From Pseudonocardia broussonetiae (GTDB taxonomy: Bacteria > Actinomycetota > Actinomycetes > Mycobacteriales > Pseudonocardiaceae), in contig NZ_CP053564.1 in assembly GCF_013155125.1 (NCBI RefSeq), forward strand, positions 2,239,501 through 2,303,500: a DNA stretch of 64,000 nucleotides. The letters are read 5' to 3'. The notes below the pieces were generated by a model that made no database searches, was not told where the DNA came from, and was given only the letters and a program-made list of their open reading frames with translations. Made by a program: the position numbers and the translations under genes. Below, one piece after another: positions 34,202-44,001 of the stretch (positions are counted from its first letter, which is position 1; the number at the start of each line of letters is the position of its first letter).

Positions 34202-35550
34202 GTGTGCTGGTGGTCGGGCTGTCGCACCGCAGCGCGCCGGTCGAGGTGCTGGAGCGGGCCGCGGTGTCGGTTCCCGACGTCCCCAAGCTCCTCGACGAGA
34301 TGGTGCGCGCGGCGCACGTCTCCGAGGTCATGATGCTCTCGACCTGCAACCGCATCGAGGTCTACGCGGTCGTCGACGCGTTCCACGGCGGCCTCGCCGA
34401 CGTCTCGGCCGTGCTCTCGCGCCACTCCGGGATGCCGCTGGCCGAGCTCACCGAGCACGTCTACGTGCACTACGCCGGGTCGGCCGTGCAGCACCTGTTC
34501 GCGGTGTCGGCCGGGCTCGACTCGATGGTCGTCGGCGAGGCCCAGATCCTGGGCCAGCTCCGCACCGCCTACGCCACCGCCGACGAGACGGGCACCGTCG
34601 GGCGCGCGCTGCACGAGCTCGCGCAGCAGGCGCTGCGGGTCGGCAAGCGCGTCCACGCCCGCACCGGCATCGACACCGCGGGCGCCTCGGTCGTCTCCGA
34701 GGCCCTGGCCGACGCGGCCACCGCGCTCGGCGGCGACCTCGCGGGCCGCCGCGCCGTCCTCGTCGGCGCCGGGGCGATGGGCGCGCTCGCCGCGGCCCAC
34801 CTGCGCCGCGCCGGGGCCGCCGAGATCGTCGTGCTGAACCGGTCGGTCGAGCGCGCCGAGCGCCTCGCCGCCACCACCGCCGAGCACGGCACGCCCGCCC
34901 GCGCCGGCACGCTCGACGCCCTCCCCGCCGAGCTCGCCGAGGCCGACCTGCTGCTGGCCTGCACCGGCGCGATCGGCACCGTCGTCGAGCGCTCGGTGGT
35001 GGCCGTGGCCGTCGCCGGGCGGGCCGGGCGCCCGCTCGCGGTCTGCGACCTGGGCCTGCCCCGCGACGTCGACGCCGGCGTGGCCGCGCTGCCCGGCGTC
35101 ACCGTCGTCGACCTGATCGCCCTGCAGGCCCGCCTGTCCACCGGTGAGCGCGGGGCCGCCGTCGCCGCCGCGCAGGAGCTCGTCGCGGCCGAGGCGCAGG
35201 CCTACCTGGCCGCCCAGCGCTCCGCAGAGGTCACGCCGACCGTCACCGCGCTGCGCCGCCGCGCGTCCGACGTGATCGACGCCGAGCTGCTGCGCCTCGA
35301 CGCCAAGCTGCCCGACCTCGACGACCGCGTGCGCGAGGAGTTCGGCCGTAGCGTGCGCCGCGTCGTCGACAAGCTGCTGCACACCCCGACCGTCCAGATC
35401 AAGCGGCTCGCCGAGGGACCCGACGGCAGCAGCTACGCCGAGGCGCTGCGCGAGCTGTTCGAGCTCGACCCGCAGACGCCCGCGGCCGTCGCGATCGCCC
35501 GCAGCGGCGACGTGCTGGCCGCGCTCGAAGCCCGTTCGGAGGAGCGCTGA
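34198..35550 (+). CDS. hemA: Glutamyl-tRNA reductase
   Basis: 450 residues. Active-site Cys50 sits in [34 protein letters not shown] is the catalytic domain; NADPH domain [26 protein letters not shown]-terminal dimerisation helix ends [25 protein letters not shown]. It makes glutamate-1-semialdehyde from Glu-tRNA, the first step of C5 heme synthesis. The stop overlaps hemC by one base. Repressed by Rex via the upstream operator. Confidence 0.97.
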   Translation: MSVLVVGLSHRSAPVEVLERAAVSVPDVPKLLDEMVRAAHVSEVMMLSTCNRIEVYAVVDAFHGGLADVSAVLSRHSGMPLAELTEHVYVHYAGSAVQHLFAVSAGLDSMVVGEAQILGQLRTAYATADETGTVGRALHELAQQALRVGKRVHARTGIDTAGASVVSEALADAATALGGDLAGRRAVLVGAGAMGALAAAHLRRAGAAEIVVLNRSVERAERLAATTAEHGTPARAGTLDALPAELAEADLLLACTGAIGTVVERSVVAVAVAGRAGRPLAVCDLGLPRDVDAGVAALPGVTVVDLIALQARLSTGERGAAVAAAQELVAAEAQAYLAAQRSAEVTPTVTALRRRASDVIDAELLRLDAKLPDLDDRVREEFGRSVRRVVDKLLHTPTVQIKRLAEGPDGSSYAEALRELFELDPQTPAAVAIARSGDVLAALEARSEER

Positions 35551-36497
35551 TGACGGAGCAGACCCCCCGCACCATCAGGATCGGCACCCGCCCCAGCGCG
35601 CTCGCCGTCGCCCAGTCCGGGCACGTCGCGGACCGCCTGCGGGCGAAGGGCCACACCTGCGAGCTCGTCGAGATCAGCTCGCCCGGCGACCGCTCGTCCG
35701 CGCCCGTCGCGGAGCTGGGCGTCGGGGTGTTCGTGTCGTCGCTGCGCGAGGCGCTGGTCGACGGCCGGGTCGACGTGGCGGTGCACTCCTACAAGGACCT
35801 GCCCACCGCGCCCGACCGCCGGCTCGTGCTCGCCGCCGTCCCGCCGCGGGAGGACCCCCGCGACGCACTGGTGGCCCGCGACGGGCTGGTGCTGGGCGAG
35901 CTGCCGCCCGGGTCCCGCGTGGGCACCGGGTCGCCGCGGCGCGCCGCGCAGCTCGTCGCGCTCGGGCTGGGCCTGGAGGTCGTCCCCATCCGGGGCAACG
36001 TCGACACGCGCATCGGCAAGGTGCGCTCCGGCGAGCTGGACGCCGTCGTCGTGGCGGCGGCCGGGCTGCGCAGGCTCGGCCGGGCCGACGAGGCCTCCGA
36101 GCTGCTCGACCCGGTGCAGATGGTGCCGGCCCCCGCGCAGGGGGCGCTCGCCGTCGAGTGCCCGGCCGACGACACCGCGCTGTCCGACACCCTCGCCTCC
36201 GCGCTCGACGACCCGTTCACCCGGGCCGCCGTCTCCGCGGAGCGGGCGGTGCTGGCGGCGCTCGAAGCAGGGTGCAGCGCGCCCGTCGGGGCGCTCGCCG
36301 ACGTCGTGTCCGATCTCGACGACGACGGCAACGTGTTGGACCGCATCTCACTACGCGCCGTGGTGGGCACCGAGGACGGGGCGCTCATCCGCGCCTCGAT
36401 CACCGGAGACATGGACGTCGCCGAGAAGCTCGGAGCGGCACTCGCCGCCGAGCTCCTCGACTTGGGGGGCAGCTCGCTGTCCCTGGGAAACCGCTGA
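35550..36497 (+). CDS. hemC: Hydroxymethylbilane synthase (porphobilinogen deaminase)
   Basis: 315 residues. [84 protein letters not shown] and the dipyrromethane-cofactor Cys in [14 protein letters not shown] are all present. It joins four porphobilinogen units. It overlaps hemA by one base and is 19 bases from the next hem gene. Confidence 0.97.
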   Translation: MTEQTPRTIRIGTRPSALAVAQSGHVADRLRAKGHTCELVEISSPGDRSSAPVAELGVGVFVSSLREALVDGRVDVAVHSYKDLPTAPDRRLVLAAVPPREDPRDALVARDGLVLGELPPGSRVGTGSPRRAAQLVALGLGLEVVPIRGNVDTRIGKVRSGELDAVVVAAAGLRRLGRADEASELLDPVQMVPAPAQGALAVECPADDTALSDTLASALDDPFTRAAVSAERAVLAALEAGCSAPVGALADVVSDLDDDGNVLDRISLRAVVGTEDGALIRASITGDMDVAEKLGAALAAELLDLGGSSLSLGNR

Positions 36498-36516
36498 CCG
36501 GGAGTTCAGAGAACAG

Positions 36517-38055
36517 ATGAACCGAGCACCTTCCACCGGACGGGTCGCCTTCGTGGGCAGCGGCCCCGGCGATCCCGGCCTGCTCACCGTGCGGGCGCGG
36601 GACGCGATCGCGTCCGCCCCGCTGATCATCACCGACCCGGACGTGCCGGAGGCGATCCTCGCCCTCGTCGCCGAGGGCGCCGAGGTGCGGCCGGCCGTGG
36701 GCCAGCCCGCCGACGTCGCGCGCGACCTGGTCGCCGAGGCCCGCGCCGGGCGCACCGTGACGCGGCTGGTCAGCGGGGACCCGCTGACGGTCGACGCCGT
36801 GGTGGCCGAGGCCATCGCGGTGTCCGGCGCCGAGGTGGCGTTCGACGTCGTCCCCGGGGTGCCCTCGGGCACCGCGGTGCCGGCGTACGCGGGCGTGCCG
36901 CTGGGCTCCGCGCACATCGAGGCCGACGTCCGCGCGGGCGTCGACTGGGCCAAGCTCGCCGTGGCGCCCGGGGTCCTCGTGCTGCACGCCGGCCCGACGC
37001 ACCTCGCGGAGATCGCGAGCGGGCTCACCGAGCACGGCCTCGCCGCGCAGACGCCCGTCGCGGTCACCGCGAGCGGGTCGCAGACCACGCAGCGGACCGT
37101 GCAGGGCACGCTGGCCACGCTCGCGGCCGACGCGTCGGACCTCGAGGGTCCGCTCGTCGTCACCGTCGGCGACGAGGTCGGCCTGCGCGCGGAGCTGTCG
37201 TGGTGGGAGTCGCGCGCGCTCTACGGGTGGCGCGTCCTCGTGCCGCGCACCAAGGACCAGGCCGGCGCGATGAGCGACCGCCTCGCCGTGCACGGCGCCT
37301 CCGCCGAGGAGGTCCCGACGATCGCCGTCGAGCCGCCGCGGTCGCCCACGCAGATGGAGCGGGCCGTCAAGGGCCTGGTCGACGGCCGCTACCAGTGGGT
37401 CGTCTTCACCTCCACCAACGCGGTGCGCGCGGTGTGGGAGAAGTTCGCCGAGTTCGGCCTCGACGCCCGCGCGTTCTCCGGCGTCAAGATCGCCTGCGTC
37501 GGCACGGCCACCGCGGAGAAGGTGCGCAGCTTCGGCATCGTGCCCGAGCTGGTGCCCGACATCGAGGAGTCGCAGGAGTCCTCGTCCGAGGGCCTGCTCG
37601 GGATCTTCCCGCCCTACGACGACGTGCTCGACCCGGTCGACCGGGTCCTGCTGCCGCGCGCCGACATCGCCACCGAGACCCTCGCCGCCGGTCTGCGCGA
37701 CCGCGGCTGGGAGATCGACGACGTCACCGCGTACCGCACCGTCCGGGCGGCGCCGCCGCCCGCGCCGATCCGTGAGGCGATCAAGACCGGCGGGTTCGAC
37801 GCCGTCTGCTTCACGAGCTCGTCGACGGTGCGCAACCTGGTCGGGATCGCGGGCAAGCCGCACGCCCGCACCATCGTGGCGTGCATCGGCCCGCAGACGG
37901 CCGAGACGGCCCGCGAGTTCGGCCTGCGGGTCGACGTGCAGCCGGACGAGGCGCGGGTGCCGGCCCTGGTCGACGCCCTGGCCGCCCACGCGGCGCGGCT
38001 GCGGGCGGAGGGGGCCCTGCCGCCCCCGCGGAAGGCGAAGGCGCGGCGGCGGTAG
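36517..38055 (+). CDS. Fused uroporphyrinogen-III methyltransferase/synthase (CobA-HemD)
   Basis: 512 residues with two domains. The N-terminal half is a tetrapyrrole methylase: VAFVGSGPGDPGLLTVRARDAI, TVTRLVSGDPLTVDAV, VVPGVPSGTAVPAYAGVPLG. The C-terminal half (from about 230) is uroporphyrinogen-III synthase: GWRVLVPRTKDQAGAMSDRLAVHGASAEEVPTIAV, WVVFTSTNAVRAVWEKF, CFTSSSTVRNLVG, CIGPQTAETAREFGLRVDVQ. It closes the ring and methylates toward siroheme/B12. The fusion is common in actinobacteria and sits in the rex-hemA-hemC operon. Confidence 0.93.
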   Translation: MNRAPSTGRVAFVGSGPGDPGLLTVRARDAIASAPLIITDPDVPEAILALVAEGAEVRPAVGQPADVARDLVAEARAGRTVTRLVSGDPLTVDAVVAEAIAVSGAEVAFDVVPGVPSGTAVPAYAGVPLGSAHIEADVRAGVDWAKLAVAPGVLVLHAGPTHLAEIASGLTEHGLAAQTPVAVTASGSQTTQRTVQGTLATLAADASDLEGPLVVTVGDEVGLRAELSWWESRALYGWRVLVPRTKDQAGAMSDRLAVHGASAEEVPTIAVEPPRSPTQMERAVKGLVDGRYQWVVFTSTNAVRAVWEKFAEFGLDARAFSGVKIACVGTATAEKVRSFGIVPELVPDIEESQESSSEGLLGIFPPYDDVLDPVDRVLLPRADIATETLAAGLRDRGWEIDDVTAYRTVRAAPPPAPIREAIKTGGFDAVCFTSSSTVRNLVGIAGKPHARTIVACIGPQTAETAREFGLRVDVQPDEARVPALVDALAAHAARLRAEGALPPPRKAKARRR

Positions 38056-38058
38056 CCC

Positions 38059-38156
38059 GTCGCCCCGGCTTGCAGGTCGCCCCGGCTTGCCGTCGCCCCC
38101 CGCTTGCAGGAAAGCCACGTTCACGCAACGACGTTGCGGGAACGTGGCTTTCCTGC
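38059..38156. repeat. Triple tandem repeat plus dispersed palindrome copy 2
   Basis: Three direct copies of a ~17-base unit GTCGCCCCGGCTTGCAG start at 38059, 38076 and 38092; the third runs into the palindrome. The palindrome has arms at 38106-38129 and 38133-38156 with a 3-base loop and one mismatch (GGAAAGCCACGTTCACGC in the left arm). The arm sequence is nearly the same as at 14091. It lies between cobA/hemD and hemB and may terminate the Rex-controlled transcript. Confidence 0.85.
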
Positions 38157-38196
38157 CGTTCGGGGACGGGTCGACGGCCGGTCGTAGGCTGGCCCC

Positions 38197-39177
38197 ATGG
38201 CGTTCCCCTCCCACCGCCCCCGCCGCCTGCGCTCCACCCCGGCCCTGCGGCGGCTCGTCTCCGAGACCGACCTGCGGCCCCGGCACCTCGTGCTGCCGCT
38301 GTTCGTGCGGGAGGGGATCGGCGAGCCGGTGCCGATCGCGTCGATGCCGGGGGTCGTCCAGCACACCCGCGACTCCCTGCGGAAGGCGTGCGTCGAGGCC
38401 GTCGAGGCGGGCGTCGGGGGGCTGATGCTGTTCGGCGTCCCGGCCGTGCGCGACGCCACCGGCACCGCGGGCGTCGACCCGGACGGCGTGCTCAACGCGG
38501 CCCTGCGCGACGTCCGCGCCGAGATCGGGGACGCGTCGGTGCTCATGGCCGACACCTGCCTCGACGAGTTCACCGACCACGGCCACTGCGGCGTCCTCGA
38601 CGCCGACGGCGGGGTCGACAACGACGCCACCCTCGCGGTCTACGCGCAGATGGCGGTGGCGCAGGCCGACGCCGGGGCCCACCTGCTCGGCCCCAGCGGC
38701 ATGATGGACGGCCAGGTCGGCGTCCTGCGTGACGCGCTCGACGCGGCCGGCCACGCCGACACCGGGATCCTGGCCTACACCGCGAAGTACGCCTCGGCGT
38801 TCTACGGGCCGTTCCGCGAGGCCGTCGACTCGCAGCTCCGCGGCGACCGCAAGACCTACCAGCAGGACCCGGGAAACGTCCGCGAGGCGCTGCGCGAGCT
38901 CGCGCTCGACCTCGACGAGGGCGCGGACATGGTGATGGTCAAGCCGGCGATGTCCTACCTCGACGTGCTGCGCGCGGTGGCCGAGGAGGCCGACGTGCCG
39001 GTGGCGGCGTACCAGGTGTCGGGGGAGTACGCGATGGTGGAGGCGGCCGCCGCCAACGGGTGGCTCGACCGCGACCGGACGATCACCGAGACGCTCACCG
39101 CGATCCGCCGGGCGGGGGCCGACGTCGTCCTCACCTACTGGGCCACGGAGGTGGCGTTGCGACTCGGTCGCGGCTGA
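38197..39177 (+). CDS. hemB: Delta-aminolevulinic acid dehydratase (porphobilinogen synthase)
   Basis: 326 residues. The active-site lysines are in [17 protein letters not shown] and [15 protein letters not shown]. The metal-site loop reads [15 protein letters not shown]: two Cys are kept, the middle Cys of the animal zinc enzyme being Asp, so metal preference (Zn or Mg) is uncertain. It condenses two ALA into porphobilinogen. It is separated from the rex operon by the repeat element and has its own upstream region of about 40 bases. Confidence 0.96.
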   Translation: MAFPSHRPRRLRSTPALRRLVSETDLRPRHLVLPLFVREGIGEPVPIASMPGVVQHTRDSLRKACVEAVEAGVGGLMLFGVPAVRDATGTAGVDPDGVLNAALRDVRAEIGDASVLMADTCLDEFTDHGHCGVLDADGGVDNDATLAVYAQMAVAQADAGAHLLGPSGMMDGQVGVLRDALDAAGHADTGILAYTAKYASAFYGPFREAVDSQLRGDRKTYQQDPGNVREALRELALDLDEGADMVMVKPAMSYLDVLRAVAEEADVPVAAYQVSGEYAMVEAAAANGWLDRDRTITETLTAIRRAGADVVLTYWATEVALRLGRG

Positions 39178-39277
39178 GCGTCCACGGGTCCTGACCGGCG
39201 GTGACCGGGGTAGGCTGCCGCCGCCAGTGATCACCGGGGCTTCTGCGAAGCGCCGAGCCAGCGCACCGAGGAGAACG

Positions 39278-39712
39278 ATGAGCTACGACCCCGCAGGCGG
39301 TCAGCCCGGAGGCCAGGGGTGGCAGGGCGGGCAGCAGCCGCCCTACCCGCCGCCTCCCGGTGGCTACGGACAGCAGCCGCCCGCCGGATGGGGCCCGCCC
39401 CCCGGCCCCGGCGGCCCGTCCGGCTCGCCCGCGCAGAAGAGCTTCTTCTCGGCGCTGTTCGACTTCACGTTCGACAGCTTCGCGACGCCCGGCCTGATCC
39501 GGATCCTCTACATCATCGGCACCGTGCTGATCGTGCTCGGCTGGCTCGGGTACGTGGTGATCGGTTTCAGCGCGCTCGGAGCGGCGGCCGGCATCGGCAT
39601 CCTGATCTTCGGCGCCATCTTCGCGCTGTTCGCGATCGCGCTGCTGCGCGTGTCGCTGGAGTTCTACTACGCGGTCGTGCGCATGTCGGAGGACATCCAC
39701 AACCGTCGGTGA
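39278..39712 (+). CDS. DUF4282 membrane protein
   Basis: 144 residues with GAGGAGAACG before the ATG. A Gly/Gln/Pro/Tyr-rich cytoplasmic head (~50 residues) is followed by the DUF4282 core: SFFSALFDFTFDSFATPGLIRILYIIGTVLIVLGWLGYVVIGF and IGILIFGAIFALFAIALLRVSLEFYYAVVRMSEDI, two membrane helices. Function unknown. It and the next gene, with a similar Gly/Tyr/Gln head, lie between hemB and hemL, as similar genes do in mycobacteria. Confidence 0.85.
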   Translation: MSYDPAGGQPGGQGWQGGQQPPYPPPPGGYGQQPPAGWGPPPGPGGPSGSPAQKSFFSALFDFTFDSFATPGLIRILYIIGTVLIVLGWLGYVVIGFSALGAAAGIGILIFGAIFALFAIALLRVSLEFYYAVVRMSEDIHNRR

Positions 39713-39720
39713 CCGCCCCC

Positions 39721-39765
39721 GATCCCGGCCCGGACGGCCACGTGGACACGTCCCGGGCCGGGATC
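39721..39765 (+). terminator. Hairpin after the DUF4282 gene
   Basis: GATCCCGGCCCGG (39721-39733) and its complement (39753-39765) form 13-bp arms around a 19-base loop, nine bases after the stop and 12 before the next start. It could end or attenuate transcription between the two membrane-protein genes. Confidence 0.65.
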
Positions 39766-39777
39766 TACGGTGGCGCC

Positions 39778-40518
39778 GTGAGCTACCCCGAACCGGACGA
39801 CCGGCCGAACCTGGACAAGGGATCGCGCCCGGCCGCCGGGCAGCAGCAGCCCGGGCAGCAGGCCTACGGCACCGGCTACGGTGGCGTGCAGTACCCGTAC
39901 CCGGAGGGCCAGGCCCCGGCCGGGCAGTCCTACCCGGGCCAGCAGGGACAGCAGGGCTACCCGTACAACCCCTACGGCCAGACGCCCTACGGCCAGACCC
40001 CGTACGGCCAGTCGCCCTACGGCGGCTACCCGGCCGGCCTCGACGACCGGGCCGCCACCCCCGCGCGCCGCCCGGGGATCCTCGTGCTCGCGCTCGTGCT
40101 GCAGATCCTCGCGGCGCTGCCCTTCCTGGTGTTCGGCGCCGTCGTGCTCGCGGTCCCGCTCGACTCCGCCACGATCCCGCCCGAGGTGCTCGACAACCCC
40201 GACCTCGCCGCCGCCGGTGTGACGGTGGAGACGCTGCTCTCCCTGGTGCGGGTGTTCGGCGGCATCTTCGTGGGGCTCTCGCTGGTCTACATCGTGTTCG
40301 CCGTGGTCGCGTTCACCGGCCGCAACTGGGCGCGCGTCCTCGTCACCGTCATGACGGTCGGGTTCAGCCTGTTCCTGCTGTTCGCGGCGTTCACCGGCGG
40401 TGCCGCCGACCCGGCGAGCGCGGCGATCCTGCTGCTGCCGGTGGTGCTCGCCGTCCTCGGCGTCGTGCTCCTCTTCCTGCCCGCGTCGAACGCCTGGTTC
40501 TCCGCGCCCCGCCGCTGA
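39778..40518 (+). CDS. Membrane protein with Tyr/Gln/Gly-rich head
   Basis: 246 residues from GTG. The N-terminal ~90 residues are low complexity ([17 protein letters not shown], then [20 protein letters not shown]), encoded partly by imperfect 15-bp tandem DNA repeats at 39973-40033. Four hydrophobic helices follow: [65 protein letters not shown] and [21 protein letters not shown]. Function unknown. The architecture (sticky head, membrane tail) recurs in the gene at 39278 and the one at 18011. Confidence 0.82.
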   Translation: MSYPEPDDRPNLDKGSRPAAGQQQPGQQAYGTGYGGVQYPYPEGQAPAGQSYPGQQGQQGYPYNPYGQTPYGQTPYGQSPYGGYPAGLDDRAATPARRPGILVLALVLQILAALPFLVFGAVVLAVPLDSATIPPEVLDNPDLAAAGVTVETLLSLVRVFGGIFVGLSLVYIVFAVVAFTGRNWARVLVTVMTVGFSLFLLFAAFTGGAADPASAAILLLPVVLAVLGVVLLFLPASNAWFSAPRR

Positions 40519-40561
40519 GGCCCTCGCGCGGCCCCGCCGGCCGGATGTGAGACTGGCGGCC

Positions 40562-41881
40562 GTGGCCTCACGCACGACGTCGTCCCAGGACCTGTTCACC
40601 CGCGCCTCGAGCGTGATCCCGGGCGGGGTCAACTCCCCGGTCCGCGCGTTCACCTCGGTCGGTGGCACGCCGCGGTTCATGACCTCGGCGCGGGGCCCCT
40701 GGCTCACCGACGCCGACGACAACCGCTACGTCGACCTCATCTGCTCGTGGGGCCCGATGATCCTCGGGCACGCGCACCCGGCCGTCGTCGACGCCGTGCG
40801 CAGCGCCGCGGGCCAGGGCCTGTCGTTCGGCGCGCCGACGCCCGCGGAGATCGAGCTCGCCGAGGCGATCATCGGGCGGGTCGGTCCGGTGGAGCAGGTG
40901 CGGCTGGTCAACTCCGGCACCGAGGCGACGATGAGCGCCATCCGGCTCGCCCGCGGCATCACCGGGCGGAAGGTGATCGTCAAGTTCGCCGGCTGCTACC
41001 ACGGCCACGTCGACGCGCTGCTGGCCCAGGCCGGCTCCGGCGTCGCGACGCTGGGGCTGCCGACGAGCCCGGGCGTCACCGGCGCGCAGGCCGCCGACAC
41101 CGTCGTCCTGCCCTACAACGACCTCGCGGCCGTGCGCGCGGTGTTCGCCGAGCGCGGCGACGAGATCGCGTGCGTCATCACCGAGGCGGCCGCGGGCAAC
41201 ATGGGCGCGGTCGCGCCGGTGGAGGGCTTCAACGCCGGGCTGCGCGAGGTCTGCCACGCCCACGGCGCGCTGCTCGTCGTCGACGAGGTGATGACCGGCT
41301 TCCGCGTCTCGCCGTCGGGCTGGTTCGGGCTCGACGGGGTGGCGGGCGACCTCTACACGTTCGGCAAGGTCATGTCCGGGGGGCTGCCCGCCGCGGCCTT
41401 CGGCGGGTCGGCCGAGCTCATGGCCCACCTCGCGCCGGCCGGGCCGGTGTACCAGGCGGGAACGCTGTCGGGGAACCCCGTGGCCGTCGCGGCGGGGCTC
41501 GCGACCCTGCGCACCGCCGACGCCGCCGTCTACGCCGCGCTGGACGCCAACGCCCAGCGCCTGGGCACCCTGCTCGGCGACGCCCTGTCGGCCGCGGGCG
41601 TGCCGCACCGCGTGCAGTACGCCGGCTCGATGCTGTCGGTGTTCTTCTCCGAGGACGAGGTGCGCGACTACGCCGGCGCGCAGGCCGCCGCGACCTGGCG
41701 CTTCCCGGCCTTCTTCCACGCCCTGCTCGACGCCGGGGTGTACCCGCCGCCCAGCGCGTACGAGGCGTGGTTCGTCTCCGCCGCGCTCGACGACGAGTGC
41801 TGGGACCGGATCGAGGCCGCCCTGCCCGCCGCCGCGCAGGCCGCCGCCACCGCGACCACGCCCGCCGAGGCCGCGCAGTGA
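40562..41881 (+). CDS. hemL: Glutamate-1-semialdehyde 2,1-aminomutase
   Basis: 439 residues. [80 protein letters not shown] and the PLP-binding Lys in [18 protein letters not shown] identify HemL. It makes 5-aminolevulinate, using the HemA product. It starts an operon with the histidine phosphatase, TlpA-like and Ccd/Res genes. GTG 40562 chosen; GTG 40547 also possible. Confidence 0.96.
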   Translation: MASRTTSSQDLFTRASSVIPGGVNSPVRAFTSVGGTPRFMTSARGPWLTDADDNRYVDLICSWGPMILGHAHPAVVDAVRSAAGQGLSFGAPTPAEIELAEAIIGRVGPVEQVRLVNSGTEATMSAIRLARGITGRKVIVKFAGCYHGHVDALLAQAGSGVATLGLPTSPGVTGAQAADTVVLPYNDLAAVRAVFAERGDEIACVITEAAAGNMGAVAPVEGFNAGLREVCHAHGALLVVDEVMTGFRVSPSGWFGLDGVAGDLYTFGKVMSGGLPAAAFGGSAELMAHLAPAGPVYQAGTLSGNPVAVAAGLATLRTADAAVYAALDANAQRLGTLLGDALSAAGVPHRVQYAGSMLSVFFSEDEVRDYAGAQAAATWRFPAFFHALLDAGVYPPPSAYEAWFVSAALDDECWDRIEAALPAAAQAAATATTPAEAAQ

Positions 41882-42555
41882 CGACCGGGCCCGCGACGAC
41901 CGGACCGGCGACGACCGGGCCGGCCACGACCAGGACGGTCGTCCACGTCCTGCGCCACGGCGAGGTCCACAACCCCGACGGCATCCTCTACGGCCGCATC
42001 CCCGGCTTCCGGCTCTCGGAGAACGGCCGCCGGCAGGCCGCGCTCGTCGCGGAGGCCCTCGCCGGGGCCGACCTGGGCGCCGTCGTCGCCTCGCCGCTGC
42101 AGCGCGCGCAGGAGACCGCCGAGCCGATCGCCGCCGCGCACGGGCTCGAGATCCGCACCGACGAGGGGCTGATCGAGGCGGGCAACCAGTTCGAGGGGCT
42201 CAAGGTCGCGGTCGGCGACGGCGCCCTGCGCCAGCCGCGGCACTGGCCCAAGCTGCGCGACCCGTTCACGCCGTCGTGGGGCGAGCCGTACCTGCAGATC
42301 GCGCACCGGATGCTCGCCGCGGTGCACCGGGCGCGCGAGCTGGCGCCCGGGCGCGAGGTGCTGTGCGTGTCGCACCAGCTGCCGATCTGGACGCTGCGCC
42401 GGTTCGTCACCGGGCAGCGGCTGTGGCACGACCCCCGCCGCCGCCAGTGCGGGCTCGCGTCGCTGACGACGCTGGTGTTCGACGGCGCCGAGCTGGCGCA
42501 GCTGCGCTACTCCGAGCCCGCCGGCCCGAGCGACCCGCGGAAGACCGGGGCATGA
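41878..42555 (+). CDS. Histidine phosphatase family protein
   Basis: 225 residues from a GTG overlapping the hemL stop (GTGA). The RHG motif is in [20 protein letters not shown], the second His is in [10 protein letters not shown] and the Glu in [10 protein letters not shown]. It begins with a TTGPA repeat (three 15-base DNA units, ACGACCGGGCCGGCG-like, 41881-41925), unlikely to be part of the fold. It matches mycobacterial Rv0525, always between hemL and the cytochrome c maturation genes; substrate unknown. Confidence 0.9.
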   Translation: MTTGPATTGPATTGPATTRTVVHVLRHGEVHNPDGILYGRIPGFRLSENGRRQAALVAEALAGADLGAVVASPLQRAQETAEPIAAAHGLEIRTDEGLIEAGNQFEGLKVAVGDGALRQPRHWPKLRDPFTPSWGEPYLQIAHRMLAAVHRARELAPGREVLCVSHQLPIWTLRRFVTGQRLWHDPRRRQCGLASLTTLVFDGAELAQLRYSEPAGPSDPRKTGA

Positions 42556-43133
42556 GGACGCTCGCGCTCGCCGTCGTCGCGGTGCTGAGTCTGGCGCTGG
42601 CCGGCTGCTCCACCAGCCAGGACGCCGTGGCGAACGACGGCGAGTTCACGTTCGTCGCCCCCGGCGGGCAGACGACGATCCTCTACGACCCGCCCGCCGA
42701 CCGCGGCAGCGTCCGCGGCATCGAGGGCGAGAGCCTGATGGACCCGGGGCGGACGGTCGGGCTCGACGACTACGCGGGCCAGGTCGTCGTCCTCAACGTG
42801 TGGGGCTCCTGGTGCGGGCCGTGCCGCGAGGAGATGCCCGACCTGCAGTTCGTGCAGGACACCGTCGAGGGGGTGGCGGTGCTCGGGCTCGACGTCCGCG
42901 ACTCCCGCGACGCCGCCGCCGACTTCGTGCGCGACCGCGGCCTCACCTTCGACTCGATCTACGACAGCCCGGCGCGCACGCTCGCGCAGCTGTCGGGCTA
43001 CCCGCGCAACACCACGCCGTCGACGCTCGTGCTCGACAAGCAGCACCGGGTCGCGGCGGTGTACCTGACGCAGATCCGGATCCCCGAGCTGATCCCGGTC
43101 GTCCAGCGGCTCGTGGCCGAGCCCGCTGCCTGA
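42552..43133 (+). CDS. TlpA/ResA-like thiol-disulfide oxidoreductase lipoprotein
   Basis: 193 residues. Lipobox with Cys19 (SLALAGC). The redox site WCGPC lies in VVVLNVWGSWCGPCREEMPDLQ; cis-Pro in RNTTPSTLVLDKQHRVAAVYL. It reduces apocytochrome c heme-binding Cys outside the membrane, fed by CcdA. It overlaps the phosphatase gene (ATGA) and precedes ccdA by 91 bases. Confidence 0.93.
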   Translation: MRTLALAVVAVLSLALAGCSTSQDAVANDGEFTFVAPGGQTTILYDPPADRGSVRGIEGESLMDPGRTVGLDDYAGQVVVLNVWGSWCGPCREEMPDLQFVQDTVEGVAVLGLDVRDSRDAAADFVRDRGLTFDSIYDSPARTLAQLSGYPRNTTPSTLVLDKQHRVAAVYLTQIRIPELIPVVQRLVAEPAA

Positions 43134-43224
43134 CGCGGGGCCGACCCCACCTGCGGCGCCGTCCACTACACGACGTAGAACCCGGCGCGCGGGGGCGGGG
43201 TGCACCGGCCTACCCTGGTGCCCG

Positions 43225-44001
43225 ATGGATCCCTCGACCACCCTCGCGGTCTCCGGCCCGCTGCTGGTAGCGGCAGCCGTGGCCGTGCTGGCGGGCGCCG
43301 TGAGCTTCGCGTCGCCGTGCGTCGTGCCGCTGGTCCCGGGCTACCTCGCCTACCTCGCCGGCCTGGTCGGCGCCGAGGCCCCGCCCGCCACGGCGGAGCA
43401 GGCGCAGCATCGGCGCAGCGGGAAGTGGCGCGTCGCGGGCGCGGCGGGGCTGTTCGTCCTGGGGTTCACGGTGGTCTTCGGCGCGATCCTCACCGGGGTC
43501 GTCTGGCTCGCCGACACGCTCGTCGCCAACGAGGCGCTGCTGCAGCGCGCGGGCGGCGTCGTCATGATCGCGATGGGGCTGGCGTTCGTCGGGCTGATCC
43601 CGGTGCTGCAGAACGAGCGGCGGGTGCACTGGGTGCCGCGCGCCGGGCTGTGGGGCGCCCCGCTGCTGGGCGCGGTGTTCGGTCTCGGCTGGGTGCCCTG
43701 CATCGGCCCGACGCTGGCCGGCGTCGTCGCGGTCGCGGCGGGCACAGGCGGCGGCTCGCTGCGCGGCGTCGTCCTCACGCTCGCCTACTGCGCGGGGCTC
43801 GGGCTGCCGTTCGTCGTCATCGCACTGGGGGCCTCGCGCGCGGTCACCGCGCTGGGCTGGCTGCGCCGCCACACGCGCTCCATCCAGATCGGCGGCGGCG
43901 TGCTGATGGTGGCCGTCGGCGTCCTGCTCGTGTCCGGGCTGTGGGGCGGGCTGCTCGCGCAGCTGCAGGTCTCCGTCGCCGGCTTCACCCCGGTGATCTG
44001 A
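43225..44001 (+). CDS. ccdA: Cytochrome c biogenesis protein CcdA
   Basis: 258 residues, six membrane helices. The redox Cys are in SFASPCVVPLVPGYLAYLAGL and [18 protein letters not shown]. It moves electrons from cytoplasmic thioredoxin to the outer ResA-like protein. It abuts resB directly (stop 44001, next GTG 44002). Confidence 0.95.
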   Translation: MDPSTTLAVSGPLLVAAAVAVLAGAVSFASPCVVPLVPGYLAYLAGLVGAEAPPATAEQAQHRRSGKWRVAGAAGLFVLGFTVVFGAILTGVVWLADTLVANEALLQRAGGVVMIAMGLAFVGLIPVLQNERRVHWVPRAGLWGAPLLGAVFGLGWVPCIGPTLAGVVAVAAGTGGGSLRGVVLTLAYCAGLGLPFVVIALGASRAVTALGWLRRHTRSIQIGGGVLMVAVGVLLVSGLWGGLLAQLQVSVAGFTPVI

